Part shown: positions 17,555-26,225 of the stretch, piece after piece
Layout: every line of letters starts with the position of its first letter
Numbering within the stretch: position 1 is the stretch's first letter
NCBI GenBank assembly: GCA_010092695.1
Contig: JAADJJ010000001.1
Location: 1,798,001 to 1,862,000 of the forward strand
Reading direction: 5' to 3'
DNA: 64,000 bases
From: Enterobacteriaceae bacterium 4M9
GTDB taxonomy: Bacteria; Pseudomonadota; Gammaproteobacteria; Enterobacterales; Enterobacteriaceae
Notes under the pieces: generated by a model
What the model was told of the DNA's origin: nothing
Seen by the model: the letters and a program-made list of their open reading frames with translations, nothing else
Database searches by the model: none
Position numbers and translations under genes: made by a program

Positions 17555-18363
17555 TGGAGCAGCAGGACATACCGGTGCAGAAAATTGCGCTCGGCATTGA
17601 GTACGACGGCAGCAAATATTACGGCTGGCAGCGCCAGCGCGAAGTGCGCAGCGTACAGGAAAAGCTGGAAAAGGTGCTCTCGCAAATCGCGGCAGAGCCG
17701 ATTGGCGTGTTCTGCGCCGGGCGCACTGATGCAGGCGTGCATGCTACCGGCCAGGTGGTGCATTTTGAAACCCGCGCGCAGCGCCAGGACGCGGCGTGGA
17801 CGCTTGGCGCTAACGCCAACCTGCCTGCTGATATCGCCGTGCGCTGGGTGAAAGCGGTGCCGGAGCATTTTCATGCCCGTTTCAGCGCTACGGCGCGCCG
17901 TTACCGCTATATTATCTACAACCATCGCCTGCGCCCGGCTGTGCTGCAACAGGGGATTACTCACTATCACGCGCCGCTGGACGCACAGCGCATGCACCGT
18001 GCCGCGCAGTGCCTGCTGGGCGAGAATGATTTCACGTCGTTTCGCGCTGTGCAGTGCCAGTCGCGTACGCCGTGGCGCAACCTGATGCATATCGACGTGG
18101 CGCGTTACGGTAATTACGTGGTGGTAGATATTAAGGCTAACGCGTTTGTCCACCATATGGTGCGTAATATCGTAGGCAGCCTGATGGACATCGGCTGCGG
18201 CAATCGGCCTGAAGCGTGGATGGCCGAACTGCTGGCAGCAAAAGATCGCACGCTGGCGGCAGCGACCGCGCGCGCCGAAGGGCTGTATCTGGTGTCGGTG
18301 GACTACCCAACAGAATTTGCCCTGCCACAGCCTCCAATGGGGCCGCTTTTTCTGGCAGACTGA
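17554..18363 (+). CDS. truA: tRNA pseudouridine(38-40) synthase
   Basis: TruA converts uridines 38, 39 and 40 in the anticodon stem-loop of many tRNAs to pseudouridine. The 269-aa sequence contains the catalytic Asp59 in CAGRTDAGVHATGQ and conserved FSATARRYRYII and AFVHHMVRNIVG blocks. Length is one residue off E. coli TruA. The start codon overlaps the usg stop, and there is a 23-bp gap to dedA. The pdxB-usg-truA-dedA order is conserved across enterobacteria. Confidence 0.96.
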   Translation: MEQQDIPVQKIALGIEYDGSKYYGWQRQREVRSVQEKLEKVLSQIAAEPIGVFCAGRTDAGVHATGQVVHFETRAQRQDAAWTLGANANLPADIAVRWVKAVPEHFHARFSATARRYRYIIYNHRLRPAVLQQGITHYHAPLDAQRMHRAAQCLLGENDFTSFRAVQCQSRTPWRNLMHIDVARYGNYVVVDIKANAFVHHMVRNIVGSLMDIGCGNRPEAWMAELLAAKDRTLAAATARAEGLYLVSVDYPTEFALPQPPMGPLFLAD

Positions 18364-18386
18364 CGTTTTCAGAGGAAAGAATTACG

Positions 18387-19049
18387 ATGGATTTTATCCG
18401 CTTTGTTATTGATTTTATTCTGCATATCGATGTGCACCTGGCCGAAATGGTGGCGCAGTACGGCGTGTGGGTCTACGCAATTCTGTTCCTGATTTTGTTT
18501 TGCGAAACAGGGCTGGTGGTCACGCCGTTCCTGCCGGGGGATTCGCTGCTGTTTGTTGCGGGTGCCATTTCAGCACTGCCGAGCAACGATTTAAACGTGC
18601 ATCTGATGGTGGCGTTAATGGTGGTCGCAGCCATTATTGGTGATGCTGTGAACTACACCATTGGCCGGGTGTTTGGCGAACGGCTTTTCAGTAACCCGAA
18701 CTCCAAAATTTTCCGCCGTAGCTATCTTGATAAAACTCATGCGTTTTATGAAAAACACGGTGGTAAAACCATTATTCTGGCGCGTTTTGTGCCGATCGTG
18801 CGTACTTTTGCGCCATTTGTGGCGGGAATGGGGCATATGTCGTATCGCCATTTTGCCGCCTACAACGTTATCGGCGCGCTGCTGTGGGTGTTGCTGTTTA
18901 CCTATGCAGGCTACCTGTTTGGCGACCTGCCGATTATCCAGGAAAACCTTAAGCTGCTGATTGTTGCGATTATTGTGCTGTCGGTTTTACCTGGTGTGGT
19001 GGAGGTTATCCGTCATAAACGTGCCGCTGCGCGCCAGGCAAAAGAGTGA
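18387..19049 (+). CDS. dedA: DedA family membrane protein
   Basis: A 220-residue inner-membrane protein of the DedA/VTT superfamily, thought to flip or scramble lipid carriers such as undecaprenyl phosphate; DedA members also support envelope homeostasis and proton motive force. The re-entrant motifs are visible: FCETGLVVTPFLPGDSLLF and ARFVPIVRTFAPFVAGMG, the latter with conserved Arg and Gly. Four or more hydrophobic segments are present. The ATG at 18387 follows AGAGGAAAG; an open frame extends upstream into truA without homology. It lies upstream of accD, as in E. coli. Confidence 0.94.
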   Translation: MDFIRFVIDFILHIDVHLAEMVAQYGVWVYAILFLILFCETGLVVTPFLPGDSLLFVAGAISALPSNDLNVHLMVALMVVAAIIGDAVNYTIGRVFGERLFSNPNSKIFRRSYLDKTHAFYEKHGGKTIILARFVPIVRTFAPFVAGMGHMSYRHFAAYNVIGALLWVLLFTYAGYLFGDLPIIQENLKLLIVAIIVLSVLPGVVEVIRHKRAAARQAKE

Positions 19050-19197
19050 TAATTCAGTGCTCCGAGCAGTTTTTTATCCAAAGTACTCGGGCGTTGTGAT
19101 TTAATGAGCGACATTTATGGTCTGCGGGAGGCAAAAATGGCAAGATGCCGCCCACAGAAAAACTGGCACCAACCAGGTTCAGGCAGAAAGGTTATCA

Positions 19198-20118
19198 ATG
19201 AGCTGGATTGAACGAATTCTCAATAAGAGCAATATTACCCCGACGCGCAGGGCGAGCATTCCGGAAGGGGTGTGGACCAAGTGTGACAGCTGCGGACAGG
19301 TTCTCTACCGCGCCGAGCTGGAGCGTAACCTTGAGGTCTGCCCAAAATGCGATCACCACATGCGCATGGGTGCGCGTGAGCGCCTGCATAGTCTGCTTGA
19401 CGAGGGCACGCTGGTCGAACTGGGCAGCGAGCTTGAGCCGAAAGACCTCCTGAAGTTCCGCGACTCGAAGAAGTACAAAGACCGTCTCGCAAGCGCTCAG
19501 AAAGAAACCGGCGAGAAAGATGCGCTGGTGGTGATGAAAGGCACGCTGCACGGCATGCCGGTTGTGGCTGCGGCGTTTGAATTTGCCTTTATGGGCGGTT
19601 CAATGGGGTCTGTTGTGGGTGCGCGTTTCGTGCGTGCCGTTGAGCAGGCGCTGGAAGACGGCTGCCCGCTTATCTGCTTCTCCGCTTCCGGCGGTGCGCG
19701 TATGCAGGAAGCGCTGATGTCGCTGATGCAGATGGCGAAAACCAGCGCAGCGCTGGCGAAAATGCAGGAGCGCGGTCTGCCGTATATTTCGGTTCTGACC
19801 GACCCGACAATGGGCGGTGTGTCTGCAAGCTTTGCTATGCTGGGTGATCTGAATATCGCTGAGCCAAAAGCGCTTATCGGTTTTGCTGGTCCGCGTGTTA
19901 TCGAGCAGACGGTGCGCGAAAAACTGCCGCCGGGCTTCCAGCGTAGTGAATTCCTGATTGAAAAAGGCGCAATTGACATGATTGTGCGTCGCCCTGAGTT
20001 GCGACTGAAGCTTGCCAGCGTGCTGGCGAAGCTGACCAATCAGCCTGCGCCGAACCCGGATGCCCCGCACGAACCGATTGTCGTGCCGGATGCGCCGGAG
20101 CAGGGCAGCGAAGCCTGA
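19198..20118 (+). CDS. accD: Acetyl-CoA carboxylase carboxyltransferase subunit beta
   Basis: AccD with AccA transfers the carboxyl group from carboxybiotin-BCCP to acetyl-CoA to give malonyl-CoA, the committed step of fatty acid synthesis. The N-terminal zinc ribbon has CDSC and CPKC pairs (about residues 28-50) and can bind its own mRNA in E. coli. The crotonase-like core includes GGSMGSVVGARFVRA and SASGGARMQE. The 306-aa form starts at the ATG at 19198 (MSWIERI), matching E. coli (304 aa); the longer frame from 19117 has no homology. folC follows after 62 bp containing a GGGCAG/CTGCCC dyad that may be an attenuator. Confidence 0.97.
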   Translation: MSWIERILNKSNITPTRRASIPEGVWTKCDSCGQVLYRAELERNLEVCPKCDHHMRMGARERLHSLLDEGTLVELGSELEPKDLLKFRDSKKYKDRLASAQKETGEKDALVVMKGTLHGMPVVAAAFEFAFMGGSMGSVVGARFVRAVEQALEDGCPLICFSASGGARMQEALMSLMQMAKTSAALAKMQERGLPYISVLTDPTMGGVSASFAMLGDLNIAEPKALIGFAGPRVIEQTVREKLPPGFQRSEFLIEKGAIDMIVRRPELRLKLASVLAKLTNQPAPNPDAPHEPIVVPDAPEQGSEA

Positions 20119-20180
20119 CAGTGCAACAGGGCAGGGCCGCAGGGTTCTGCCCTTCGTATTTCTGAACCCCGAAGGGCACC

Positions 20181-21446
20181 ATGGAAAAAAGCATTCCCCA
20201 AGCCACGTCGCCCCTGGCCACGTGGCTTTCTTATCTGGAAAATCTGCATACCAAAACCATCGATCTCGGCCTTGAGCGCGTGAGTGCCGTTGCGGCGACG
20301 CTGAATGTGCTCAAGCCTGCGCCGTTTGTGTTTACCGTTGCCGGTACCAATGGTAAAGGCACCACCTGCCGCACGCTTGAGGCGATGCTGATGGCCGCCG
20401 GACTGCGCGTGGGGGTTTACAGTTCACCGCACCTGGTGCGTTATACCGAGCGCGTGCGCGTGCAGGGTGAGGAGTTGCCCGGCGCGCGCCACACCGCGTC
20501 GTTTGCGGCCATTGAAGCGGCACGTGGCGATACCTCGCTGACCTATTTTGAATACGGTACGCTCTCCGCATTGTGGCTGTTTAAACAGTCTTCGCTCGAC
20601 GTGGTGATTCTTGAAGTTGGGCTGGGTGGACGACTGGATGCCACCAACATGGTGGATGCCGACGTAAGCGTTATCACCAGTATTGCGCTCGACCATATTG
20701 ACTGGCTGGGCCCCGATCGCGAAAGCATCGGGCGCGAGAAAGCGGGAATCTTCCGCGCCGGCAAACCGGCCGTTGTGGGCGAGCCGGATATGCCAGTCTC
20801 TGTTGAAGCCGTGGCGCAGGAAAAAGAGGCGTATCTGCTGCGCCGGGGTGTGCGCTGGGATTATGAGATGACAGACGGCGGCTGGCGTTTTAGCGATGCT
20901 GCGGGCGTGCTGGACAATCTGCCGCTGCCGCAGGTGCCGCAACCCAACGCCGCCACTGCGCTGGCAGCGCTGCGCGCAAGCCGTTTGCCGGTGAATGAAA
21001 CCGCCGTGCGCGAAGGTCTGCGTCAGGCACAACTGCCGGGACGTTTTCAGATTTTAAGCACCTCACCGCGCGTTATTCTCGACGTGGCGCATAATCCCCA
21101 TGCTGCCGCTTACCTGGCAGAACGTCTGAAGCGTGAAGCGCAGGACGGAAAAATACTGGCGGTAATCGGTATGCTGCACGATAAGGATATAGCAGGTACG
21201 CTGGCCTGTCTGAAAAGCGTGGTGGATAGCTGGTATTGTGCGCCGCTTGAAGGGCCGCGTGGCGCCAGTGCCGAACAGCTGCTTGAGCTCCTGGGGCAGG
21301 GCAAGGCGTTTGGCAGTGTGGCTGAGGCCTGGCAGGCGGCACGGGCAGAGGCTGACGTAGCTGATACTGTGCTGGTGTGCGGCTCATTTCACACGGTGGC
21401 ACACGTAATGGAAGTCCTGGAAGCGGAGGGTAACGGTGGCGAGTAA
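20181..21446 (+). CDS. folC: Bifunctional dihydrofolate synthase/folylpolyglutamate synthase
   Basis: FolC adds glutamate to dihydropteroate and then further glutamates to tetrahydrofolate. The 421-aa protein is a Mur-ligase relative with the ATP-binding loop VAGTNGKGTT near residue 50, the SSPHLVRYTERVR omega-loop region and ALDHIDWLG for metal and ATP binding. The C-terminal domain carries ILDVAHNPHAAAYLAE. It follows accD and overlaps dedD by 11 bp, so the two are coupled, as in E. coli. It starts at an ATG with a GAAGGGCACC leader. Confidence 0.96.
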   Translation: MEKSIPQATSPLATWLSYLENLHTKTIDLGLERVSAVAATLNVLKPAPFVFTVAGTNGKGTTCRTLEAMLMAAGLRVGVYSSPHLVRYTERVRVQGEELPGARHTASFAAIEAARGDTSLTYFEYGTLSALWLFKQSSLDVVILEVGLGGRLDATNMVDADVSVITSIALDHIDWLGPDRESIGREKAGIFRAGKPAVVGEPDMPVSVEAVAQEKEAYLLRRGVRWDYEMTDGGWRFSDAAGVLDNLPLPQVPQPNAATALAALRASRLPVNETAVREGLRQAQLPGRFQILSTSPRVILDVAHNPHAAAYLAERLKREAQDGKILAVIGMLHDKDIAGTLACLKSVVDSWYCAPLEGPRGASAEQLLELLGQGKAFGSVAEAWQAARAEADVADTVLVCGSFHTVAHVMEVLEAEGNGGE

Positions 21447-22089
21447 GTTTCAGAACCGATTAGTCGGCACGATTGTGCTGGTGGCGCTGGGTGTGATTGT
21501 GCTGCCAGGTCTGCTCGACGGCCAGAAAAAGCATTATCAGGATGAGTTTGCCGCCATCCCGCTGGTGCCAAAACCGGGTGATAATGACGAGCCGGATATG
21601 CTGCCGCCTGCCAGCCAGTCGCTGCCATCGCAGCCGCCGGAAGGGGCCGCTGAGGAGATGCGTGCCAGCAGTACGGCACCGAGCATCGACCCCACCACAC
21701 TTCCGGATGACACCGGTGCCGGAATCGATGCGGTTCCGCAGCCTAAACCCAACGTGCAGCCAAAACCACAGCCTGCGCCGCAGCCGAAACCTGCGCCAGA
21801 ACCGCAGCCAAAACCGACTCCGGCAACGCAGGATAACGCCGCGCCTGTGGGTAAAGCTTATGTGGTGCAGCTGGGTGCCCTGAAAAATGCCGATAAGGCC
21901 AGTGAGATTGTCGAGAAGCTGCGCGGTGCAGGCTATCGTGCTTACACTATTCCTTCCACGCCAGTACAGGGTAAAATCACCCGTATTCTGGTAGGGCCGG
22001 ATGCATCGAAAGACAAGCTCAAGTCTTCACTGAGTGAACTGCATAGTTTATCGGGCCTCAACGGCGTGGTAATGAACTACACACCGTAA
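21436..22089 (+). CDS. dedD: Cell division protein DedD (SPOR domain)
   Basis: DedD is a bitopic inner-membrane protein that collects at the septum through a SPOR domain binding denuded glycan strands. The 217-residue sequence has a short cytoplasmic start, one membrane segment at about residues 9-28 (LVGTIVLVALGVIVLPGLL), a long Pro/Lys/Gln linker with repeated PKP units around residues 100-132, and a C-terminal SPOR domain from about 138 (AYVVQLGALKNADKA). The start is GTG at 21436, inside folC. Length is near E. coli DedD (220 aa). Confidence 0.94.
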   Translation: MASKFQNRLVGTIVLVALGVIVLPGLLDGQKKHYQDEFAAIPLVPKPGDNDEPDMLPPASQSLPSQPPEGAAEEMRASSTAPSIDPTTLPDDTGAGIDAVPQPKPNVQPKPQPAPQPKPAPEPQPKPTPATQDNAAPVGKAYVVQLGALKNADKASEIVEKLRGAGYRAYTIPSTPVQGKITRILVGPDASKDKLKSSLSELHSLSGLNGVVMNYTP

Positions 22090-22209
22090 CGGTTTACGCA
22101 CAAAGCCAAGGTTGACGCGGCTTTGCGCGACCCAGGATGAAAGGGTGGGCAACAAAAGCAGCGCTTTTTTTGTCCACTTTTTCTTTTTACGCATGGGAAG
22201 GAAATCCCT

Positions 22210-22238
22210 ACGCAAACGTTTTCTTTTTCTGTTAGAAT
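22210..22238 (+). promoter_or_regulatory. PurR box and cvpA-purF promoter
   Basis: ACGCAAACGTTTTCTT (22210-22225) is a near-perfect PurR operator. TAGAAT (22233-22238) is a good -10 for the same promoter, so PurR with hypoxanthine or guanine would cover the -35 region and repress cvpA-purF, as known in E. coli. Confidence 0.88.
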
Positions 22239-22281
22239 GCGCCCCGAACAGGATGTCAGGGCAAGTTAGCGCGGAATTTAT

Positions 22282-22767
22282 ATGGTCTGGATTGATTACG
22301 CCATTATCGCTGTGATTGGCTTTTCGTGTCTTGTAAGCCTGATTCGTGGGTTTGTGCGCGAGGCGCTCTCGCTGGTTACCTGGGGCTGCGCTTTCTTTGT
22401 CGCCAGCCATTACTACACTTACCTGGCAACCTGGTTCACAGGCTTTGAAGATGAACTGGTACGTAACGGGATAGCTATCGCGGTGTTGTTTATCGCGACG
22501 CTCATCGTCGGCGCGGTGGTGAACTATGTGATTGGCCAACTGGTTGAGAAAACCGGCCTTTCAGGAACGGACAGAGTGCTGGGCATCTGCTTTGGCGCAC
22601 TCAGGGGCGTACTCATCGTCGCCGCGATTCTGTTTTTCCTTGATACTTTCACCGGCATGGCAAAGAGCGACGACTGGCAAAAGTCGCAGCTGGTCCCACA
22701 GTTCAGTTTCATCATCAGATGGTTTTTTGACTATCTGCAAAGCTCGTCAAGTTTCTTGCCCCGGTAA
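22282..22767 (+). CDS. cvpA: Colicin V production protein CvpA
   Basis: A 161-residue inner-membrane protein with four predicted membrane segments, first found as needed for colicin V production from plasmids and linked to envelope stress and bile resistance in pathogens; its molecular function is not settled. Conserved features include the N-terminal DYAIIAVIGFSCLVSLIRGF and the GTDRVLGICFGALRGVLIV segment. It is the first gene of the cvpA-purF operon, 38 bp ahead of purF and behind a PurR operator. Confidence 0.94.
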   Translation: MVWIDYAIIAVIGFSCLVSLIRGFVREALSLVTWGCAFFVASHYYTYLATWFTGFEDELVRNGIAIAVLFIATLIVGAVVNYVIGQLVEKTGLSGTDRVLGICFGALRGVLIVAAILFFLDTFTGMAKSDDWQKSQLVPQFSFIIRWFFDYLQSSSSFLPR

Positions 22768-22805
22768 CAGCGCCGGGGTTGCAGGCTTAATGAGGAAAAG
22801 ACAAC

Positions 22806-24320
22806 ATGTGCGGTATTGTCGGTATCGCCGGTGTTATGCCGGTAAACCAGTCGATTTATGACGCGTTAACGGTGCTTCAGCACCGCGGGCAGGATGCCGC
22901 AGGCATCATTACCATTGATGCGAACAACTGCTTTCGTCTGCGCAAAGCCAACGGTCTGGTGAGCGATGTATTTGAAGCACGCCACATGCAGCGCCTGCAG
23001 GGCAACATGGGGCTTGGCCACGTGCGCTACCCGACGGCAGGCAGCTCCAGCGCCTCTGAAGCCCAGCCTTTTTACGTCAACTCCCCTTACGGCATCACGC
23101 TGGCACACAACGGCAACCTGACTAACGCTCACGAGCTACGCAAGAAGCTGTTTGAGGAAAAGCGCCGCCATATCAACACCACGTCTGACTCCGAAATCCT
23201 GCTTAATATCTTTGCCAGCGAGCTGGACGAGTACCGTCACTATCCGCTGGAAGCCGACAACATTTTTGCCGCCATCGCTGCCACCAACCGCCAGATTCGT
23301 GGTGCGTACGCCTGTGTGGCAATGATTATCGGCCACGGTATGGTGGCGTTTCGCGACCCGAACGGCATCCGCCCGCTGGTGTTGGGCAAGCGTGAAGTCG
23401 GTGAGCGCACCGAGTATATGGTAGCCTCCGAGAGCGTCGCGCTCGATACGCTGGGTTTTGAGTTCCTGCGTGACGTGGCACCGGGCGAAGCGGTGTACAT
23501 TACCGAAAAAGGCCAGCTCTTTAGCCGCCTGTGCGCTGAGAACCCGACCACTACGCCGTGCCTGTTTGAATACGTTTACTTTGCACGCCCGGACTCCTTT
23601 ATTGATAAGATTTCCGTGTACAGCGCACGCGTTGGCATGGGTAAAAAGCTCGGCGAGAAAATCGCCCGCGAGTGGGAAGACCTGGATATCGACGTGGTCA
23701 TTCCCATCCCGGAAACCTCCTGCGACATCGCGCTGGAAATCGCCCATATCCTCAATAAGCCTTATCGCCAGGGGTTTGTGAAAAACCGCTACGTTGGCCG
23801 CACCTTTATCATGCCAGGCCAGCAGCAGCGCCGTAAATCGGTGCGCCGCAAGCTCAACGCCAACCGCGCGGAGTTCCGTGACAAGAATGTGCTGCTGGTG
23901 GATGACTCTATTGTGCGCGGCACCACGTCTGAGCAGATTATCGAAATTGCCCGCGAAGCCGGCGCGAAAAAGGTCTATCTGGCCTCGGCGGCCCCGGAAG
24001 TGCGTTTCCCGAACGTTTATGGCATCGATATGCCAAGCGCCAACGAACTTATCGCCCACGGTCGTGAAGTGGAGGAGATTCGCCAGCTAATCGGAGCCGA
24101 CGGCCTGATTTTCCAGGATCTCAGCGACCTGATTGATGCGGTGCGTGCTGAAAATCCGGACATTCAGCAGTTTGAATGCTCTGTTTTTGACGGCATTTAC
24201 GTCACGAAGGATGTGGATTTGCAGTATCTGGAATATCTGGAGTCCCTGCGTAGCGACGATGCCAAAGCGCTACAGCGCCAGAACGAAGTCGAAAATCTGG
24301 AAATGCATAACGAAGGTTAA
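22806..24320 (+). CDS. purF: Amidophosphoribosyltransferase
   Basis: PurF makes 5-phosphoribosylamine from PRPP and glutamine, the first committed step of purine synthesis. The 504-aa enzyme starts MCGIVGIAG; after Met removal the Cys is the glutaminase nucleophile. The PRPP-binding motif VLLVDDSIVRGTTS lies near residue 365 in the C-terminal phosphoribosyltransferase domain. Length is one residue off E. coli PurF. It is second in the PurR-controlled cvpA-purF operon and is followed by a strong terminator. Confidence 0.97.
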   Translation: MCGIVGIAGVMPVNQSIYDALTVLQHRGQDAAGIITIDANNCFRLRKANGLVSDVFEARHMQRLQGNMGLGHVRYPTAGSSSASEAQPFYVNSPYGITLAHNGNLTNAHELRKKLFEEKRRHINTTSDSEILLNIFASELDEYRHYPLEADNIFAAIAATNRQIRGAYACVAMIIGHGMVAFRDPNGIRPLVLGKREVGERTEYMVASESVALDTLGFEFLRDVAPGEAVYITEKGQLFSRLCAENPTTTPCLFEYVYFARPDSFIDKISVYSARVGMGKKLGEKIAREWEDLDIDVVIPIPETSCDIALEIAHILNKPYRQGFVKNRYVGRTFIMPGQQQRRKSVRRKLNANRAEFRDKNVLLVDDSIVRGTTSEQIIEIAREAGAKKVYLASAAPEVRFPNVYGIDMPSANELIAHGREVEEIRQLIGADGLIFQDLSDLIDAVRAENPDIQQFECSVFDGIYVTKDVDLQYLEYLESLRSDDAKALQRQNEVENLEMHNEG

Positions 24321-24326
24321 GCGCCT

Positions 24327-24355
24327 GACGGCCCCCGCTACGGGGGCCGTCTTGT
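24327..24355 (+). terminator. Intrinsic terminator after purF
   Basis: A perfect 10-bp GC-rich stem GACGGCCCCC/GGGGGCCGTC with a 5-nt loop (24327-24351), then TTGT. Six bases after the purF stop. Confidence 0.82.
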
Positions 24356-24411
24356 ATCTGTTGCCATAATCCGGCAAAGTTTGCCCTTGAACGATGAAAC
24401 GGGCAGGTAAG

Positions 24412-24993
24412 ATGAAACGACTGATTGTGGGAATTTCCGGTGCCAGCGGCGCGATTTACGGTGTGCGGCTGCTTGAAGTACTCAAGCCACTGGAACATGT
24501 GCAAACCCATCTTGTGATGAGTCAGGCCGCACGCCAGACACTGGCGCTGGAAACTGACTATTCGCTGCGCGATGTTCAGGCGCTGGCCGATGTGGTGCAC
24601 GACGCCCGCGACATTGCTGCCAGCATCTCCTCCGGTTCATTTCGTACTCACGGTATGGTGATTCTGCCGTGCTCCATGAAAACCCTTTCCGGCATTGTTA
24701 ACAGCTACACCGACGGCCTGCTGACCCGAAGTGCTGATGTGGTGCTCAAAGAGCGCCGCCCGCTGGTGCTGTGCGTGCGTGAAACCCCGCTTCATCTGGG
24801 CCACCTGCGCCTGATGACCCAGGCGGCAGAAATGGGAGCCGTCATCATGCCGCCGCTACCGGCGTTTTATCATCGCCCGCAAAGCATTCAGGATGTGATT
24901 GACCAGACCGTCAACCGCGTGCTGGATCAGTTTGATATTGAACTGCCTCACGATTTGTTTACCCGCTGGCCTGGTCCCGACAGCGTGCACTGA
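24412..24993 (+). CDS. ubiX: Flavin prenyltransferase UbiX
   Basis: UbiX prenylates FMN with dimethylallyl phosphate to make the prenyl-FMN cofactor of the decarboxylase UbiD in ubiquinone synthesis. The 193-aa protein has the flavin-binding start VGISGASGAIYGVRLLEVL, the SSGSF loop, the catalytic-site RPLVLCVRETPLH segment and MPPLPAFYHRPQS. The ATG at 24412 follows CAGGTAAG and aligns with the E. coli start; an ATG 18 bp upstream in frame is less likely. A possible NtrC site for argT begins immediately at its stop codon. Confidence 0.94.
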   Translation: MKRLIVGISGASGAIYGVRLLEVLKPLEHVQTHLVMSQAARQTLALETDYSLRDVQALADVVHDARDIAASISSGSFRTHGMVILPCSMKTLSGIVNSYTDGLLTRSADVVLKERRPLVLCVRETPLHLGHLRLMTQAAEMGAVIMPPLPAFYHRPQSIQDVIDQTVNRVLDQFDIELPHDLFTRWPGPDSVH

Positions 24994-25010
24994 TGCCCCA
25001 TCCTGGGGCA
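24994..25010 (+). promoter_or_regulatory. Candidate NtrC enhancer site for argT
   Basis: TGCCCCATCCTGGGGCA is a dyad close to the NtrC consensus GCACC-N5-GGTGC. Its centre lies 132 bp upstream of the GG of the argT sigma-54 promoter. It could instead be a ubiX terminator hairpin, as AAAAAC follows. Confidence 0.6.
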
Positions 25011-25132
25011 AAAACTGCTGGCGCTGTCGTATTCTCCAACATTCCTTTCCTCTTTTTGTTACGGCCCTGGCGTGGCGCTGTTATCTTTTTGTTTGCCGCT
25101 ACCGCTTGATCAGCCTGTCTTATCCGCAGACA

Positions 25133-25148
25133 TGGCATGAGAAGTGCA
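25133..25148 (+). promoter_or_regulatory. Sigma-54 promoter of argT
   Basis: TGGCATG-AGAA-GTGCA matches the -24/-12 consensus TGGCACG-N4-TTGCW with GG and GC at the required spacing. It fits the nitrogen control of argT known in Salmonella. It lies about 75 bp before the start codon. Confidence 0.75.
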
Positions 25149-25221
25149 GCGCAGCCGTGAGCGCCTGGGCGCTCAGCACAACACACATCCGATAATAAAA
25201 TCCGCTCTCTGAGGGTTAACT

Positions 25222-26001
25222 ATGAAAAAGCAGGTTCTGACACTGGCATTACTGCTGGGTTTTTCTGCCGGTTCGGCGCTGGCCGCACTGCCGCAAAGTG
25301 TGCGTATTGGCACAGATGCTACCTACGCGCCGTTTTCGTCAAAGGATGCTAAAGGGGATTTTGTCGGGTTTGATATCGATTTGGGTAATGAGATGTGCAA
25401 ACGCGCGCAGCTTAAATGCACCTGGGTGGGCAGTGATTTTGATGCGCTGATCCCGCAGCTTAAGGCACGTAAAATCGACGCCATTATTTCCTCACTGTCT
25501 ATTACCGAGAAGCGCGAGCAGGAAATTGCCTTCTCCGACAAACTCTATAGCGCTAACTCACGCCTGATTGCCCGTGCAGGCTCGCCGATTACTCCAACGG
25601 TAGAAAGCCTTAAAGGCAAACAGGTGGGCGTATTGCAGGGCTCCACCCAGGAAGCGTATGCCAACGATCTCTGGCGCGCAAAGGGCGTTGAGGTTGTGCC
25701 GTACCAGAATCAGGATTTGATTTATTCTGACCTTGACGCCGGGCGACTTGATGCGGCGTTGCAGGATGAAGTCGCGGCCAGCGAAGGTTTTCTCAAGCAG
25801 CCTGCGGGCAAGGCGTTTGCGTTTGCCGGGCCTGCGGTCATCAATAAAAAATACTTTGGTATGGGGACTGCAACCGGGCTGCGTAAGGAAGATGGCGAGC
25901 TGAAGGCGGCGTTTAATAAGGCGTTGGCAGAAATCCGTGCTGACGGCACCTACGACAAGCTGGCAAAAAAATACTTCGACTTTAACGTCTACGGCGAATA
26001 A
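25222..26001 (+). CDS. argT: Lysine/arginine/ornithine-binding periplasmic protein
   Basis: ArgT (LAO protein) delivers lysine, arginine and ornithine to the HisQMP transporter. The 259-aa precursor has a signal peptide ending about residue 22 (ALA/ALPQ) and the family 3 solute-binding fold: VRIGTDATYAPFSSKDAKG, FDIDLGNEMC and the ligand-contact stretch IISSLSITEKR. The mature protein is about two-thirds identical by eye to HisJ just downstream, reflecting tandem duplication. GAGGG precedes the ATG. A sigma-54 promoter and an NtrC-like site upstream suggest induction under nitrogen limitation. Confidence 0.94.
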   Translation: MKKQVLTLALLLGFSAGSALAALPQSVRIGTDATYAPFSSKDAKGDFVGFDIDLGNEMCKRAQLKCTWVGSDFDALIPQLKARKIDAIISSLSITEKREQEIAFSDKLYSANSRLIARAGSPITPTVESLKGKQVGVLQGSTQEAYANDLWRAKGVEVVPYQNQDLIYSDLDAGRLDAALQDEVAASEGFLKQPAGKAFAFAGPAVINKKYFGMGTATGLRKEDGELKAAFNKALAEIRADGTYDKLAKKYFDFNVYGE

Positions 26002-26017
26002 CACACCAGGGCATTGT

Positions 26018-26034
26018 TGCGCCATTGTGGTGCG
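26018..26034 (+). promoter_or_regulatory. Candidate NtrC enhancer site for hisJ
   Basis: TGCGCCATTGTGGTGCG has one mismatch in the core GCACC-N5-GGTGC. Its centre is 132 bp from the GG of the hisJ sigma-54 promoter, the same distance as at argT. It lies inside a larger stem-loop (26007-26045) that may also stop argT readthrough. Confidence 0.65.
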
Positions 26035-26156
26035 GCAGTGCCCTGTCATTGTGCAATCGCGCCTGTGTTGCACGCTGGAGATGCATAATTACCCATCGGC
26101 TCTGCAAAAAATGACGCTTTTGTGCCGTAAAAGCTTTGGCCTCCAGGACTGAAAAA

Positions 26157-26172
26157 TGGCACGATACTTGCC
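26157..26172 (+). promoter_or_regulatory. Sigma-54 promoter of hisJQMP
   Basis: TGGCACG-ATAC-TTGCC matches the -24/-12 consensus at every conserved position except the last base. It stands 54 bp ahead of the hisJ start codon. Confidence 0.82.
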
Positions 26173-26225
26173 AACACAACATGTAAAAACGTTTTGCCTA
26201 AAAAGATAATTCTCTGAGGATAAGT

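Noticed and set aside
23136..24059. 307-codon antisense frame across purF
   Set aside because: Overlaps a certain enzyme gene, no homology.
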